64,000 nucleotides of DNA from Acidovorax sp. NCPPB 4044 (GCF_028069655.1 NZ_JAMCOS010000001.1:5176001-5240000), one strand, 5' to 3'; counted from the first letter of the stretch, positions 42,200 through 54,517 are shown. Program-made: numbers and translations. Notes: a model not told the origin generated them from the letters alone.

Positions 42200-43249
42200 A
42201 TGGCCAAATCCCTGCGCCTGTCCGAGAAGTGGTTCCGCCGCGGGCTGTGGCTCGTGTCGCTGGTGTTCGCGAGCTTCCTCATCGGCCTGGGCGGCACGCT
42301 GGTGGGCGACCTGCCCCGGGTGGAGGCGCCGCTGCAGCTCGACGACTTCCTCGACCGCCCCGCGGCCGAGGCCCTGCGCGCCGAGGTGCGCGCGGCCGGC
42401 ACGGCCGAGGAGCAGGCGCAGGCGGCGCTGGAGCAGGCCCAGCTGCAGCGCAGCAAGGCGCGCAGCGAGAGCCAGGCCGCGCACGAGAGCTTCAACAACT
42501 GGATCGCCACGCGCAGCGCCACGCAGCAGGCCGAGCACAACCCCGAGGTGGTGCAGCGCACCCAGGGGCTCGACGCGCTGAAGGTGCGCGAGCGCCAGGC
42601 GCAGCAGGCGGTGGAGGCCCAGCAGCAGGCCGCGCTCGACGCCCGGCAGGCGGCGGCCGCCGCGCGCCAGCGCCTCGGCCAGCTCGAAGCTGCCGGCTAC
42701 GAATCGATGCGCGCGGCGCAGCGCAAGGTGGAGATGCGCGTGTTCCTCTACCGCCTCGCGCTCACGCTGCCGCTGCTCGTGGTGGCCGGCTGGCTGTTCG
42801 CGAAGAAGCGCAAGAGCACGTGGTGGCCGTTCGTCTGGGGCTTCATCTTCTTCGCGCTGTTCGCGTTTTTCGTCGAACTCGTGCCCTACCTGCCGAGCTA
42901 CGGCGGCTACGTGCGCTCCATCGTCGGCATCGTGGTCACCGTGCTGGTGGGGCGCTACGCCATCCTCGCGCTCAACCGCTACCTGGAGCGCCAACGCCAA
43001 GCCGAGGCCCTGCCCGATGCGCAGCGCCGCGAGGAGCTGAGCTACGACGTCGCCCTGGCCCGGCTCGACAAGGGCGTGTGCCCCGGCTGCGAGCGCCCGG
43101 TGGACCTGAAGAACACGGCCATCGACTTCTGCCCGCACTGCGGCATCGGCCTCTTCGACCGCTGCGGCGCCTGCAGCACCCGCAAGAGCGCCTTCGCGCG
43201 GTTCTGCCACGCCTGCGGCACGGCGGCGGCGCCGGCCGGGGGCGCCTGA
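42200..43249 (+). CDS. Coiled-coil membrane protein with C-terminal zinc ribbons
   Basis: 349 residues, family not recognised. One membrane segment lies near residues 15-35. A long Gln/Ala/Glu-rich coiled coil (about 50-175, rich in EEQAQAALEQAQ) follows, then two or three further membrane segments (about 180-255). The C-terminal ~65 residues hold two zinc ribbons (CPGCERP...CPHCG and CGACSTRKSAFARFCHACG). This suggests a membrane scaffold or sensor with a cytosolic metal-binding tail. AAAGGAG 7 nt before the ATG at 42200 selects the start. Confidence 0.75.
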   Translation: MAKSLRLSEKWFRRGLWLVSLVFASFLIGLGGTLVGDLPRVEAPLQLDDFLDRPAAEALRAEVRAAGTAEEQAQAALEQAQLQRSKARSESQAAHESFNNWIATRSATQQAEHNPEVVQRTQGLDALKVRERQAQQAVEAQQQAALDARQAAAAARQRLGQLEAAGYESMRAAQRKVEMRVFLYRLALTLPLLVVAGWLFAKKRKSTWWPFVWGFIFFALFAFFVELVPYLPSYGGYVRSIVGIVVTVLVGRYAILALNRYLERQRQAEALPDAQRREELSYDVALARLDKGVCPGCERPVDLKNTAIDFCPHCGIGLFDRCGACSTRKSAFARFCHACGTAAAPAGGA

Positions 43250-43460
43250 ACCCGGCCGAGGCGGTGAACGAATTGCGTGAATTGATTAATTCGATGCGCC
43301 CCTCCTGCCATTGGATCCTTGTAGGACCGGCGCTCTGTCGCACTCCTGGCGGCCGAAAAGGAATGGAATGATGTGATATTTTTGATACAAATGCTTGCAT
43401 GCCGTCGGGTTGCCCGGTAGCCTTCGGAGCCGTCCCGACCGCCCCTTCAGAGCCGCCGCC

Positions 43461-45053
43461 ATGAACCCCACGCCCCTCAAGATCTCGACCAAGATGCTCC
43501 TGCTGCTGGTCTCGCTGTGCCTGTGCATGGCCGCCGTCGGCACCCTCGGCCTCGTGGGCATGCGCATGGCCAAGGACGGGCTGGATTCCGTCTACCGCGA
43601 CCGCGTGGTCCCGCTCAAGCAGATCAAGATGGTGTCCGATGCGTACGCGGTGGACATCGTGGACACCGCGCACAAGGTGCGCGACGGCGCGCTGACCCCC
43701 GCGCAGGCCGAGCAGTCGGTACTGAAGGCCCGCGAGCGGATCGAGGCGCAGTGGAAGGCCTACCTGGCCACTGACCTCGTGGAGGCCGAGAAGGCGCTGG
43801 TGGCGGCGTTCGTGCCGCTCAGGGCGCGGGCCGACCAGGCCACCGAGCGGCTGCTGGCGCTGGTCCGTGCCGGCGACCTGGAGGGTGTGCGGGCCTTCGC
43901 CGCGCGCGAGATGTACCCCGCCATGGACCCGCTGCAGGAGGTGCTGGGCCAGCTGATCGAGCTGCAGCTCACGGAGACGCAGAAGCAGTACGAGGCGAGC
44001 GAGGTGCTCTACCACCGCAACCTCTGGATCGAGATCGGGCTGGTGATCGCGTGCGTGCTGGGCGCGGCGATCGCCGGCTACGCCATCACGCGCGGCATCA
44101 CGCGCGCCCTGGGCGCCGAGCCGGATGCCGCCGCCGCGCTGGCGCGCGAGGTGGCCCGCGGCAACCTCGCAGTGCCGATCCGGCTCGCCGAGGGCGACCG
44201 CTCCAGCCTCATGGCGCAGCTGCGCACCATGCAGGACAGCCTGGCCCGCGTGGTGGGCCGCGTGCACCAGAGCTCGCACGGCGTGGCCACGGCGTCCACG
44301 CAGATCGCGCAGGGCAACACCGACCTGTCCTCCCGCACCGAGGAGCAGGCGAGCGCCCTGCAGCAGACGGCGGCCTCCATGGAGCAGCTCACCTCCACGG
44401 TGCGCCAGAACGCCGACCACCTCGCCGAGGCCAACCGGTACGCGCAGAGCGCGGCCACGGTCGCGGCCGACGGCGGCGACGTGATGCAGCAGGTGGTGCA
44501 CACCATGCGCGAGGTGGACGAGAGCGCGCGGCAGATCGCCAGCATCATCTCGGTGATCGACGGCATCGCCTTCCAGACGAACATCCTCGCGCTCAACGCC
44601 GCCGTCGAGGCCGCGCGTGCCGGCGAGCAGGGCCGGGGCTTCGCGGTCGTGGCGAGCGAGGTGCGCAGCCTGGCGGGCCGCGCGGCCGAGGCCGCCAGGC
44701 AGATCAAGGGCCTGATCGACCGCAGCGTCTCGCGCGTGCAGAGGGGCTCGGAGCTGGTCGCGCAGGCCGAGAACACGATGTCGCAGGTGGTGCAGTCGGT
44801 GCGCCGCGCCACCGACCTCATGGGCGAGATCAGCGCCGCGAGCGGCGAGCAGTCGCTGGGCGCCGCGCAGATCAGCGACGCGGTGTCGCAGATGGACCAG
44901 GTCACGCAGCAGAACGCCGCGCTGGTCGAGGAAATGGCGGCCGCGGCGGCCAGCATGAGCGTGCAGGCGCGCGAGCTGGTCGAGACGGTGGCGCACTTCC
45001 ATCTGCCCGCCGCCGCCGACCGCCCGGTCCTGGCGGCCGCGCGGCTGGCCTGA
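43461..45053 (+). CDS. Methyl-accepting chemotaxis protein (4HB-type sensor)
   Basis: 530-residue chemoreceptor. Membrane segments near 12-32 and 190-212 flank a ~155-residue four-helix-bundle sensor (residues like [21 protein letters not shown]). HAMP and the signalling domain follow, with the tip [21 protein letters not shown] and [19 protein letters not shown]. Unlike the receptor at 32412 it ends LAAARLA with no WETF-type pentapeptide. Ligand unknown. The ATG at 43461 opens with [12 protein letters not shown] before the first membrane segment. Confidence 0.92.
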   Translation: MNPTPLKISTKMLLLLVSLCLCMAAVGTLGLVGMRMAKDGLDSVYRDRVVPLKQIKMVSDAYAVDIVDTAHKVRDGALTPAQAEQSVLKARERIEAQWKAYLATDLVEAEKALVAAFVPLRARADQATERLLALVRAGDLEGVRAFAAREMYPAMDPLQEVLGQLIELQLTETQKQYEASEVLYHRNLWIEIGLVIACVLGAAIAGYAITRGITRALGAEPDAAAALAREVARGNLAVPIRLAEGDRSSLMAQLRTMQDSLARVVGRVHQSSHGVATASTQIAQGNTDLSSRTEEQASALQQTAASMEQLTSTVRQNADHLAEANRYAQSAATVAADGGDVMQQVVHTMREVDESARQIASIISVIDGIAFQTNILALNAAVEAARAGEQGRGFAVVASEVRSLAGRAAEAARQIKGLIDRSVSRVQRGSELVAQAENTMSQVVQSVRRATDLMGEISAASGEQSLGAAQISDAVSQMDQVTQQNAALVEEMAAAAASMSVQARELVETVAHFHLPAAADRPVLAAARLA

Positions 45054-45177
45054 AGAAGCACCTGCCCGGCCCGCCGCACGGGCCGCCGACAGGCAGGCAG
45101 AACCTTTTCCTACGGGCTCGACGGGCGCGGTTTTTTCACACTGGCATGTCCCCCTCTCGTTTCCCGAAGGAGAACAC

Positions 45178-46056
45178 ATGCCTCTCGATCCCCGCACCGC
45201 CGGACCCCGCCCGCCCTTCACCGAACAGCAGCCGCTGAAGCCCCCGGGCGCCGAAACCGACATGCATCCCCGCCCCGACTACGGCGCATCGTCGTACCAG
45301 GGCTCGGGCCGGCTGCAGGGGCGCCGCGCGGTCATCACGGGCGGCGACAGCGGCATCGGCCGCGCGGTGGCGCTGGCCTTCGCGCGCGAAGGCGCTGACG
45401 TGCTGATCGCCTACCTGCCCGAGGAAGAGGGCGATGCGCGCGCCACCCTCGACATCGTCACCGCCGAGGGGCGCCGCGCCGTCGGCGTGCCGGGCGACAT
45501 CCGCGAGGAAGCGCACTGCAACGCCATCATCGAGCGCGCGGTGAAGGAGCTGGGCGGCATCGACATCCTGGTCAACAACGCGGCCTACCAGATGTCGCAC
45601 GAAAGCATCGACGAGATCTCGGCCGAGGAATTCGACCGCACCTTCCGCACCAACGTCTATGCCACGTTCTTCCTCAGCAAGGCGGCGGCGCGGCACATGC
45701 CGCCGGGCAGCGCCATCATCAACACCGTCTCGGTGAATGCCGACAAGCCCAACCAGACGCTGCTGGCCTACGCCTCCACCAAGGGCGCGCTGCAGAACTT
45801 CACGGGCGGGCTCGCGCAGCTGCTGGCCGGCAAGGGCATCCGCGTGAACTGCGTGGCGCCCGGGCCGGTCTGGACGCCGCTGATCCCCTCCACCCTGCCG
45901 ATCGAACGCGCGCGCGAATTCGGCCAGCAGGTGCCGCTGCAGCGCCCGGGCCAGCCGGCCGAGGTGGCGCCGGCCTACGTGATGCTGGCCTCCGACCAGG
46001 CCAGCTTCATCTCGGGCGCCACCGTGGCCGTGACCGGCGGCGTGCCGATCATTTGA
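45178..46056 (+). CDS. SDR-family oxidoreductase (YghA-like)
   Basis: 292-residue short-chain dehydrogenase. It has the cofactor motif VITGGDSGIGRAVALAFAREG, the NNAAYQ motif, and the catalytic Ser/Tyr/Lys set (INTVSVNA, then AYASTKGAL). The N-terminal ~45 residues (RTAGPRPPFTEQQPLKPPG) are a Pro-rich lead typical of the YghA-like, general-stress subset. It reduces or oxidises a small carbonyl or alcohol with NAD(P); substrate unknown. A GGAGAA site precedes the ATG at 45178. Confidence 0.9.
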   Translation: MPLDPRTAGPRPPFTEQQPLKPPGAETDMHPRPDYGASSYQGSGRLQGRRAVITGGDSGIGRAVALAFAREGADVLIAYLPEEEGDARATLDIVTAEGRRAVGVPGDIREEAHCNAIIERAVKELGGIDILVNNAAYQMSHESIDEISAEEFDRTFRTNVYATFFLSKAAARHMPPGSAIINTVSVNADKPNQTLLAYASTKGALQNFTGGLAQLLAGKGIRVNCVAPGPVWTPLIPSTLPIERAREFGQQVPLQRPGQPAEVAPAYVMLASDQASFISGATVAVTGGVPII

Positions 46057-46074
46057 GGATTTCGGGCCGCCGGT

Positions 46075-46764
46075 TCAGCCGCCCATCACCACCGGCCCGC
46101 CCTGCGCGATGGCGCGCTGGTACGCGGGCCGTGCGTTGACGCGGTCGCGCCAGGCGTGCACGGCGGTGAATTCGCCCGCGCCGCTGGTGCGCGACAGCGC
46201 TGCCTCCACCGCGAAGCTCATCTGGAAGTCGGCGATGCTGATCGCATCGCCCGCGAACCACGCGTTGCGCGAGAGGTGCTCTTCCATGAAGGCCAGGGCC
46301 GTGGCGAGGTTCGGGTCCACCAGTTTCTTCTGCGCCTTGCCGCAGATGGCGTACGCGATGGGCCGTACGAAGAACGGCATGGGCTGCGTGGGCAGGGTCT
46401 TGAAGACCAGCTTCATCACCAGCCAGTTCATGAGCGAGCCCTCGGCGTAGTGCATCCAGAAGCGGCACTGCCGGTGCTCCGGCGTGCCGGGCAGCGGCAC
46501 GAGGTGCGCCAGCTCGCCCGGGGCGCCGGCGCCGTAGCGCTCGGCGATGTGCTCGATGATCGCGCCGGATTCGGCGATCACTTCGCCGCCATCTTCGATC
46601 ACGGGCGATTTGCCCAGCGCGTGGATGCGCTTGAGTTCGGGCGGCGCGAGGCGCGTGCGCGGGTCGCGCGCATAGCGCCGGAGGTCGTAGGCCACGCCCA
46701 GCTCTTCGAGGAGCCAGAGCACGCGCTGGGAGCGGGAGGTTTCGAGGTGGTGGACGGTCAGCAT
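46075..46764 (-). CDS. Glutathione S-transferase
   Basis: 229-residue GST. The N-terminal thioredoxin-like domain has LTVHHLETSRSQRVLWLLEELG and the glutathione-contact motif GKSPVIEDGGEVIAESGAIIEHI. The C-terminal all-helical domain contains NAWFAGDAISIADFQMSF, the usual Asp-containing N-capping box. Conjugates glutathione to electrophiles in the cytoplasm. Convergent with the SDR gene. Confidence 0.92.
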   Translation of the reverse strand: MLTVHHLETSRSQRVLWLLEELGVAYDLRRYARDPRTRLAPPELKRIHALGKSPVIEDGGEVIAESGAIIEHIAERYGAGAPGELAHLVPLPGTPEHRQCRFWMHYAEGSLMNWLVMKLVFKTLPTQPMPFFVRPIAYAICGKAQKKLVDPNLATALAFMEEHLSRNAWFAGDAISIADFQMSFAVEAALSRTSGAGEFTAVHAWRDRVNARPAYQRAIAQGGPVVMGG

Positions 46765-46831
46765 GGGCGCATCGTAGGCCCTGGCCGCCCCCCGGGGCGT
46801 AGGCCGGGGCCCGGCCCCGGTCGCCTGCGTG

Positions 46832-49244
<2,413 letters not shown>

Positions 49245-49548
49245 GGTGACGACCTCCGAGCGGGCATTGTCGAGCGGCCCCGTGCCTGGCGATGGCGCGT
49301 AAAACGGCGGAAAGACCGCTCTTATTCCACGCGGAGCGGATGGCCTTTGCGGCCTGCCGGGCTGGGGATGCGGCGCCAGAGGGATGGAAGCTGCCGCGCG
49401 TGCCATTGTGTCGGCGCAGCCTGGGGGCTTCAACCCGCCAGGGCCGTCAAACGGTAACGGGATGTGATGCCGGCAGCGCGGTGCTGCGCGCCCGGCCGCC
49501 GGTGCTCCACACGGTGGGATTGCGCCCGGCCCGATTGCGGCCCCCCAT
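49245..49548. other. Intergenic region, no gene seen
   Basis: About 300 bp between the uncharacterised gene and the pldA terminator. It must carry the promoter for the minus-strand gene starting at 49244. No other motif is evident. Confidence 0.5.
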
Positions 49549-49577
49549 GAAAAAAGGGCCGGGGATACCCGGCCCTT
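49549..49577 (-). terminator. Rho-independent terminator of the rep-lipoprotein-pldA operon
   Basis: On the minus strand, a 10-bp stem AAGGGCCGGG/CCCGGCCCTT with a 4-nt loop is followed by a T run. It lies about 25 bp after the pldA stop. Confidence 0.85.
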
Positions 49578-49601
49578 CGGCGCTCAGGCGATGGCCGCGC
49601 G

Positions 49602-50780
49602 TCAGAAGTCCACGAGGCTCAGGCCCACGCTCAGCACCGTGCGCTTGCGGTTGTAGTCGGTGATGGAGTCGCCGTAGCCGCTGAAGAGCGCGGTGTGGAA
49701 GCGCAGGTTGCTCTTGATGCCGCCCAGGTCCTTGCCCACGGCGCGCAGCCATTCCAGGCGCAGCGAGCCGCGCCCGGTGGACGCGAACGAATTGCGCGCC
49801 GTCAGCGACAGGGTGTTGTCGCGGTCGTAGTTCCAGCCCACCTGCACTTCGCCGCGGCCCATGTAGTCGATGATGTCCGGGTTGTCGTCGCCGTCCACGC
49901 CTTCCTTCATGCGCTTCCAGGCGCGCGCCGTCACGGTCCAGCGGTTGTCCAGCTCCATGCCGGTCATCAGGTACACGCGGTTCCAGCTGCGCGAGAGCGG
50001 CAGGTTCTGGCCGTTGGACTGGTGCACCAGGCCGATGCCGCTGTAGCGCCAGCGCCAGCCGAAGGGCAGCTTGGCGTCGGTCGGGTAGACGTACATCACC
50101 TCCGGCTCGTGGTCGGTGGCGCGGAACGGGCGCGAGATGTCGGGGCTGAAGAGCTGCCAGTACGACTGCTGCGTGTAGCCCACCCACACCGAATCCTTGA
50201 GCGTCGGGTGCCCCTGCGTGAGCAGCCCTTGCGCGATCTTGGTGCGCACCGAGAGCTGGATGCGGTTCTCGGTGGTGCGGTAGTTCACGGCCGACGCCGC
50301 AGTGTGGTCGGGGGCCGGCGACGTGGGCTGGCGGTTCATCGTGTCGGAGGTCACGACCGAGATCGAGATGGGCCGGTAGCCGCGGAAGCGGAAGGTGCCG
50401 CAGTCGCTGCCCGATTCGAGTTCCCAGAAGCGCGAGAGCGTGCTGTACTGGTCGTCGCGGCACCCTTCGACCTGGGCCACGTCGATGACGCGCGTGGCGG
50501 GCAGCGTGGTGTCCACGGGCGTCGTCGGCGCATTGCTGCCGGCCGGCGCGGCCCCGGCGGCCGATGCCGAGGCGGATGGCGATTGCCACACCTGCTGGCC
50601 GGCCCACTGGTCGAAGCAGGCGAGGCGCGCCTCGCTGCTGCCGAGCGCGGTGCAGCGCCGCCAGGCCTCGCCCGCGGCTCCGGTGGAAGCGCCGGCCGGG
50701 GCCGCGTTTTGGGCGAAGGCGGCCCCGGCCGGCGCGCAGAGCGCCAGGGCCAGCGCGCCCATGCGGGCAGGCGCCCTCAT
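49602..50780 (-). CDS. pldA: Outer-membrane phospholipase A (OMPLA)
   Basis: 392-residue outer-membrane enzyme with a signal peptide (ALCAPAGAAFAQ). The catalytic motif GIGLVHQSNGQNLPLSRSWNRVY holds the His, Ser and Asn residues of OMPLA. Repeated amphipathic strands run to a final Phe (GLSLVDF), typical of outer-membrane barrels. An N-terminal ~110-residue region with Cys-containing CTALGSSEARLACFDQW precedes the barrel and is longer than in E. coli. It hydrolyses phospholipids when the outer membrane is disturbed. The start overlaps the previous stop (ATGA). Confidence 0.9.
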   Translation of the reverse strand: MRAPARMGALALALCAPAGAAFAQNAAPAGASTGAAGEAWRRCTALGSSEARLACFDQWAGQQVWQSPSASASAAGAAPAGSNAPTTPVDTTLPATRVIDVAQVEGCRDDQYSTLSRFWELESGSDCGTFRFRGYRPISISVVTSDTMNRQPTSPAPDHTAASAVNYRTTENRIQLSVRTKIAQGLLTQGHPTLKDSVWVGYTQQSYWQLFSPDISRPFRATDHEPEVMYVYPTDAKLPFGWRWRYSGIGLVHQSNGQNLPLSRSWNRVYLMTGMELDNRWTVTARAWKRMKEGVDGDDNPDIIDYMGRGEVQVGWNYDRDNTLSLTARNSFASTGRGSLRLEWLRAVGKDLGGIKSNLRFHTALFSGYGDSITDYNRKRTVLSVGLSLVDF

Positions 50781-51259
50781 GGCGAGCCGGCCTGCTTGCG
50801 CAGCACGAAGGGAAGGGGTCGGTTGTCTTGAGCGTGTGTCCATGTTCCGCGGATCTCCTTGCCGCAACTGCCGTCCACCACCCGGCCGATCCAGGTGGCA
50901 CTGATGTTCTTGCCGTTTTCCGACTCCTCCAGCGTGAGGTCGCCGTCGTCCACGTCGCCGGCCGCCTGGGCCGCGGTGCCGCCGCGCTCCACCGTGCCTC
51001 GCACGCTCTGTGCCAGTTCCGGGTGGGGCCGCAGCGAGACACGCGCCGCGGCGCCGCCCTGCACCTCGGCGTTCCAGGTGCCGATCAGCTGGCGGTGCGT
51101 GGTGTCCTCCGCATCGGGGCAGCCCGCGGTGGACGCCGGGCGCGCGGACGGCGCGGCGGCGCGCGGGGGCACGGGAGCGCAGGCCGCGCAGGCGAGTGCC
51201 GCGAGGGTGCAGGCGATGGCGAGGCGCGATGGCGCCGGACCGGGTCGGGAAATCTTCAT
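50777..51259 (-). CDS. Small predicted lipoprotein upstream of pldA
   Basis: 160 residues with a lipoprotein signal (LAALACAAC, lipidated Cys near residue 27). The mature part has QLIGTWNAEVQGGAAARVSLR and ISATWIGRVVDGSCGKEIRGTW, two beta-hairpin-like halves with conserved Trp and a late Cys, resembling small beta-barrel or lipocalin-like folds. It overlaps pldA (ATGA) downstream and the rep helicase gene (ATGA) upstream, so all three are co-translated. It may modulate OMPLA or bind lipid (speculative). Confidence 0.72.
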   Translation of the reverse strand: MKISRPGPAPSRLAIACTLAALACAACAPVPPRAAAPSARPASTAGCPDAEDTTHRQLIGTWNAEVQGGAAARVSLRPHPELAQSVRGTVERGGTAAQAAGDVDDGDLTLEESENGKNISATWIGRVVDGSCGKEIRGTWTHAQDNRPLPFVLRKQAGSP

Positions 51260-53322
51260 GGGGTGGCGGGGGTCTGCGCCCGGCGCGCGGCGAATTCGGC
51301 GCGCAGGGCCTTGAGCTTCTCGCGCGGGTCTTCGCGCGCAGTGTTCTTGTCCAGGCCCATCTCGGCGATGAAGCGGCTGGGCTGCACGGCCACCATCTCG
51401 CGGCCCTTCTTGCGGCGCTTGGTCCAGCTCACGGCCAGGCTGCGCTGGGCGCGCGTGATGCCCACGTACATCAGGCGGCGCTCTTCCTGCAGGCGCTGCA
51501 GGGTGTCGTCGCTCACCTTCTGCTGGCGGCCGCCGTCGTCGTCGAGCTTGAAGGGCAGCATGCCCTCGGTCACGCCCACGAGCACCACGTGCGGCCATTC
51601 GAGGCCCTTGGACGCGTGCAGCGTGGAGAGCGTGACCACGTCCTGGTCCTTCTCGCGCTCGCTGATGGTGGACAGCAGCGCGATGGTCTGCGCCACTTCG
51701 AGCAGGCTCTTGGTCTCCTTGGCGATCACGGCGCCGGCCGCGTCCTCGATCTGCCCGCCCGCGCGCTGGGCCATCCAGTCGCAGAACTCCAGCACGTTGC
51801 TCCAGCGGGCGGCGGCGACGGTCTCGCTTTCCTCGCCCTCGTAGAGGTGCTGCTCGTAGCCGATCTCCTTGAGCCAGTCGGTCAGGAACGTGCGCGAATC
51901 CTCCGCGCCGTGCGTGTGCCGGGCGCGGTATTCCAGGTCGTTGATCGCGCGGCCGAACTCCATGAGGCCGTCCAGCCCGCGCTTGGGGATCGCCGCGGGC
52001 AGCATGCCGTTGAAGAGCGCGCCGAACATGCTGAGCTTGTGCTTGCTGGAGAACTCTCCCAGCGCGCCCAGCGTCGTGTGGCCGATGCCGCGCTTGGGGC
52101 TCGTGATGGCGCGCAGGAAGGCCGGGTCGTCGTCGTTGTTGATCCAGAGGCGGAACCAGGCGCACAGGTCCTTGATTTCCGCGCGGTCGAAGAAGCTCGT
52201 GCCGCCCGAGACCTTGTAGGGCACGTTGGCGCGGCGCAGCGCCTTCTCGAACGGCTTGGCCTGGTGGTTGGCGCGGTAGAGCAGGGCGAAGCTCTTCCAG
52301 TCGGGCGGCGGATTGGCCGCGGCGCGCAGGCTCTGGATGCGGGCCACGGCGCGCTCGGCCTCGTGCTCCTCGTTGTCGCAATCGACCACGCGCACGGGCT
52401 CACCTTCGCCGAGTTCGGAGAACAGCGTCTTGGGGAAGAGCTTGGGGTTGGGCTGGATGACGTTGTTGGCCGCGCGCAGGATGGCGGAGGTGGAGCGGTA
52501 GTTCTGCTCCAGCTTGATCACCTTGAGCTGGGGGAAGTCCACCGGCAGCTTCTTGAGGTTGTCCAGCGTGGCCCCGCGCCAGCCGTAGATCGACTGGTCG
52601 TCGTCGCCCACGGCCGTGAAGCGCGCCCGCTCGCCGACCAGCAGCTTGAGCAGGTCGTACTGCGTGGCATTGGTGTCCTGGTACTCGTCCACCAGCACGT
52701 GGCCCAGCGCCTGCTGCCACTTGGCGCGCACCTCGGGGAAGTCGCGCAGCAGGCGCAGCGGCATGCCGATGAGGTCGTCGAAATCCACGCTCTGGTAGGC
52801 GGTGAGGCGTTCCTCGTAGCGCTGCATGATGACGGCGATGCTGCGCTCGTTGTCGTCCCGCGCCTGCGCGAGCGCGGCGGTGCTGTCCAGGCCCGCGTTC
52901 TTCCAGTTGCTGATGGTCCACTGCCACTGGCGCGCGGTCGCCACGTCGGTGGTGCCGCCGGCGGCGTCCTTGATGATGCCGGTCACGTCGTCGGCATCGA
53001 GGATGCTGAACTGGGGCTTCAGGCCCAGCACGTGGCCGTCTTCCCGCACCATGCGCACGCCCAGGGCGTGGAAGGTGCACACCAGCACCTCCTTCGCCGC
53101 GCGGCCGATGAGGCCCTGCGCGCGTTCGCGCATTTCGGCGGCGGCCTTGTTCGTGAAGGTGATGGCGGCGATGCGGCGGGGCTCCAGCCCCAGCTCGATC
53201 AGGCGGCCGATCTTGTGCGTGATCACCCGCGTCTTGCCCGAGCCCGCGCCCGCCAGCACGAGGCACGGGCCCTCGGTGTAGTGGACAGCCTGGAGCTGGG
53301 CGAGATTGAGACCGGCGGACAT
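51256..53322 (-). CDS. rep: ATP-dependent DNA helicase Rep
   Basis: 688-residue SF1A helicase. The opening MSAGLNLAQLQAVHYTEGPCLVLAGAGSGKTRVI carries Walker A; ITFTNKAAAEMRERA (Ia), VLVDEYQDTN (Walker B), VGDDDQSIYGWRGA (III), LEQNYRST (IV), TLHASKGLEWPHVVLVG (V) and YVGITRAQ (VI) follow. Rep unwinds DNA 3'-5' and clears protein roadblocks at forks. The gene for the predicted lipoprotein overlaps its stop. Distinguished from UvrD and PcrA by the Rep-type opening and the lack of the long UvrD C-terminus. Confidence 0.93.
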   Translation of the reverse strand: MSAGLNLAQLQAVHYTEGPCLVLAGAGSGKTRVITHKIGRLIELGLEPRRIAAITFTNKAAAEMRERAQGLIGRAAKEVLVCTFHALGVRMVREDGHVLGLKPQFSILDADDVTGIIKDAAGGTTDVATARQWQWTISNWKNAGLDSTAALAQARDDNERSIAVIMQRYEERLTAYQSVDFDDLIGMPLRLLRDFPEVRAKWQQALGHVLVDEYQDTNATQYDLLKLLVGERARFTAVGDDDQSIYGWRGATLDNLKKLPVDFPQLKVIKLEQNYRSTSAILRAANNVIQPNPKLFPKTLFSELGEGEPVRVVDCDNEEHEAERAVARIQSLRAAANPPPDWKSFALLYRANHQAKPFEKALRRANVPYKVSGGTSFFDRAEIKDLCAWFRLWINNDDDPAFLRAITSPKRGIGHTTLGALGEFSSKHKLSMFGALFNGMLPAAIPKRGLDGLMEFGRAINDLEYRARHTHGAEDSRTFLTDWLKEIGYEQHLYEGEESETVAAARWSNVLEFCDWMAQRAGGQIEDAAGAVIAKETKSLLEVAQTIALLSTISEREKDQDVVTLSTLHASKGLEWPHVVLVGVTEGMLPFKLDDDGGRQQKVSDDTLQRLQEERRLMYVGITRAQRSLAVSWTKRRKKGREMVAVQPSRFIAEMGLDKNTAREDPREKLKALRAEFAARRAQTPATP

Positions 53323-53532
53323 GCGGGCAGGGGCGGCGGGCGGGCGGACGGGAGGGCTGGGCGAGGGAAGCCGCCGGGCGGCTGGAGAGCGCCGGCCCGG
53401 GAAGCGGGTGCCGATGATAACGGGGCGGTCCGGAACCGGGGTTCCCGCGGGCGGCGGCGCGGGCCCCGACGCGGCAGCGTCCTACAGGCCCCGTGCAGCG
53501 GTCCTGCCCGGAGCGCGCTGCGAGAATGCCGC

Positions 53533-54501
53533 GTGCTTTCCGTCCTGGCCATCACCTTCCCCTTCTTCGCGCTCGTGCTGTGCGGCTACCTCGCCACGCG
53601 CGCCGGCCTGCTGCCGCTCGCGGCGATCCCCGGGCTCAACGCCTTCGTGCTGTTCTTCGCGCTGCCGTGCATGCTGTTCCGCTTCGGGGCGCGCACGCCC
53701 ATCGCCGAGCTGCTGGACCCGGCCGCCGCGGGCGTGTACCTCGCCAGCGGGCTGCTGCTGGTGGCGGCCGCCGTGGTGCTCACGCGCCGCCGCCTGGGGT
53801 GGAACGATGCGGCCTTCGGCGCGCTGGTGACGGCCTTCCCGAACACGGGCTTCATGGGCGTGCCGCTGCTGGTGGCGCTGCTGGGGCCGGCGGCGGCGGG
53901 GCCGGTGATCCTCACGATGCTGCTGGACATGGTGGTGACCACGGCGGTCTGCGTCGGGCTGTCGCGGCTGGACGCCGGCAGCGGCGCGCCGGGCTCCGAA
54001 GGCGCGCGGGCGGCGCTGGGCCGGGCGCTGCGCGGCATGGCGGCCAACCCCATGCCCTGGTCGATCGCGCTGGGCGCGCTCGCATCGGCGCTGCAGTGGT
54101 CCCTGCCGGGCCCGCTGGACCGCACCGTGGGCCTGCTGGCGGATGCCGCGGCTCCCGTGGCGCTGTTCACCATCGGTGGTGTGCTCGCGCGCGCGGGCAT
54201 GGCGCGGCATCCGCAGGAGGCCCTGCGCCCGCGCGACGGCGTGGGCGCGGCGCTCGCCAAGCTGGTGGTGCACCCGCTGCTGGTCTGGGCGCTGGGCACG
54301 GCGGCCATCGCCCTGGGCATGCCGCTTTCCGCGCCGGCGCTCACGGCGCTGGTGCTGGCCGCGGCCCTGCCGAGCGCGAGCAACGTGTCGCTGCTGGCCG
54401 AGCGCTTCGGCGCGCACACCGGGCGCATCGCCCGCGTGATCCTGGTGTCGACGGCGCTGGCGTTCCTGAGCTTTTCCGCGGCCGTGGCGCTCTGGGCCTG
54501 A
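53533..54501 (+). CDS. AEC-family auxin-efflux-carrier-like transporter
   Basis: 322-residue membrane protein with about ten hydrophobic segments. Family motifs are ITFPFFALVLCGYLATRAGLL, NAFVLFFALPCMLFRFGA, TAFPNTGFMGVPLLVALLG and ALPSASNVSLLAERFGAHTGRIARVILVST. AEC carriers export small organic acids and related compounds. The start is a GTG at 53533 (no better ATG fits). Convergent with the effector-island gene at 54518. Confidence 0.9.
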   Translation: MLSVLAITFPFFALVLCGYLATRAGLLPLAAIPGLNAFVLFFALPCMLFRFGARTPIAELLDPAAAGVYLASGLLLVAAAVVLTRRRLGWNDAAFGALVTAFPNTGFMGVPLLVALLGPAAAGPVILTMLLDMVVTTAVCVGLSRLDAGSGAPGSEGARAALGRALRGMAANPMPWSIALGALASALQWSLPGPLDRTVGLLADAAAPVALFTIGGVLARAGMARHPQEALRPRDGVGAALAKLVVHPLLVWALGTAAIALGMPLSAPALTALVLAAALPSASNVSLLAERFGAHTGRIARVILVSTALAFLSFSAAVALWA

Positions 54502-54517
54502 ACCGTCCCGGGGCGCG

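Noticed and set aside
43265..43440. Possible flagellar sigma-28 promoter before the second chemoreceptor
   Set aside because: GCCGAAAA resembles the -10 element, but no TAAA-like -35 lies at the right distance.
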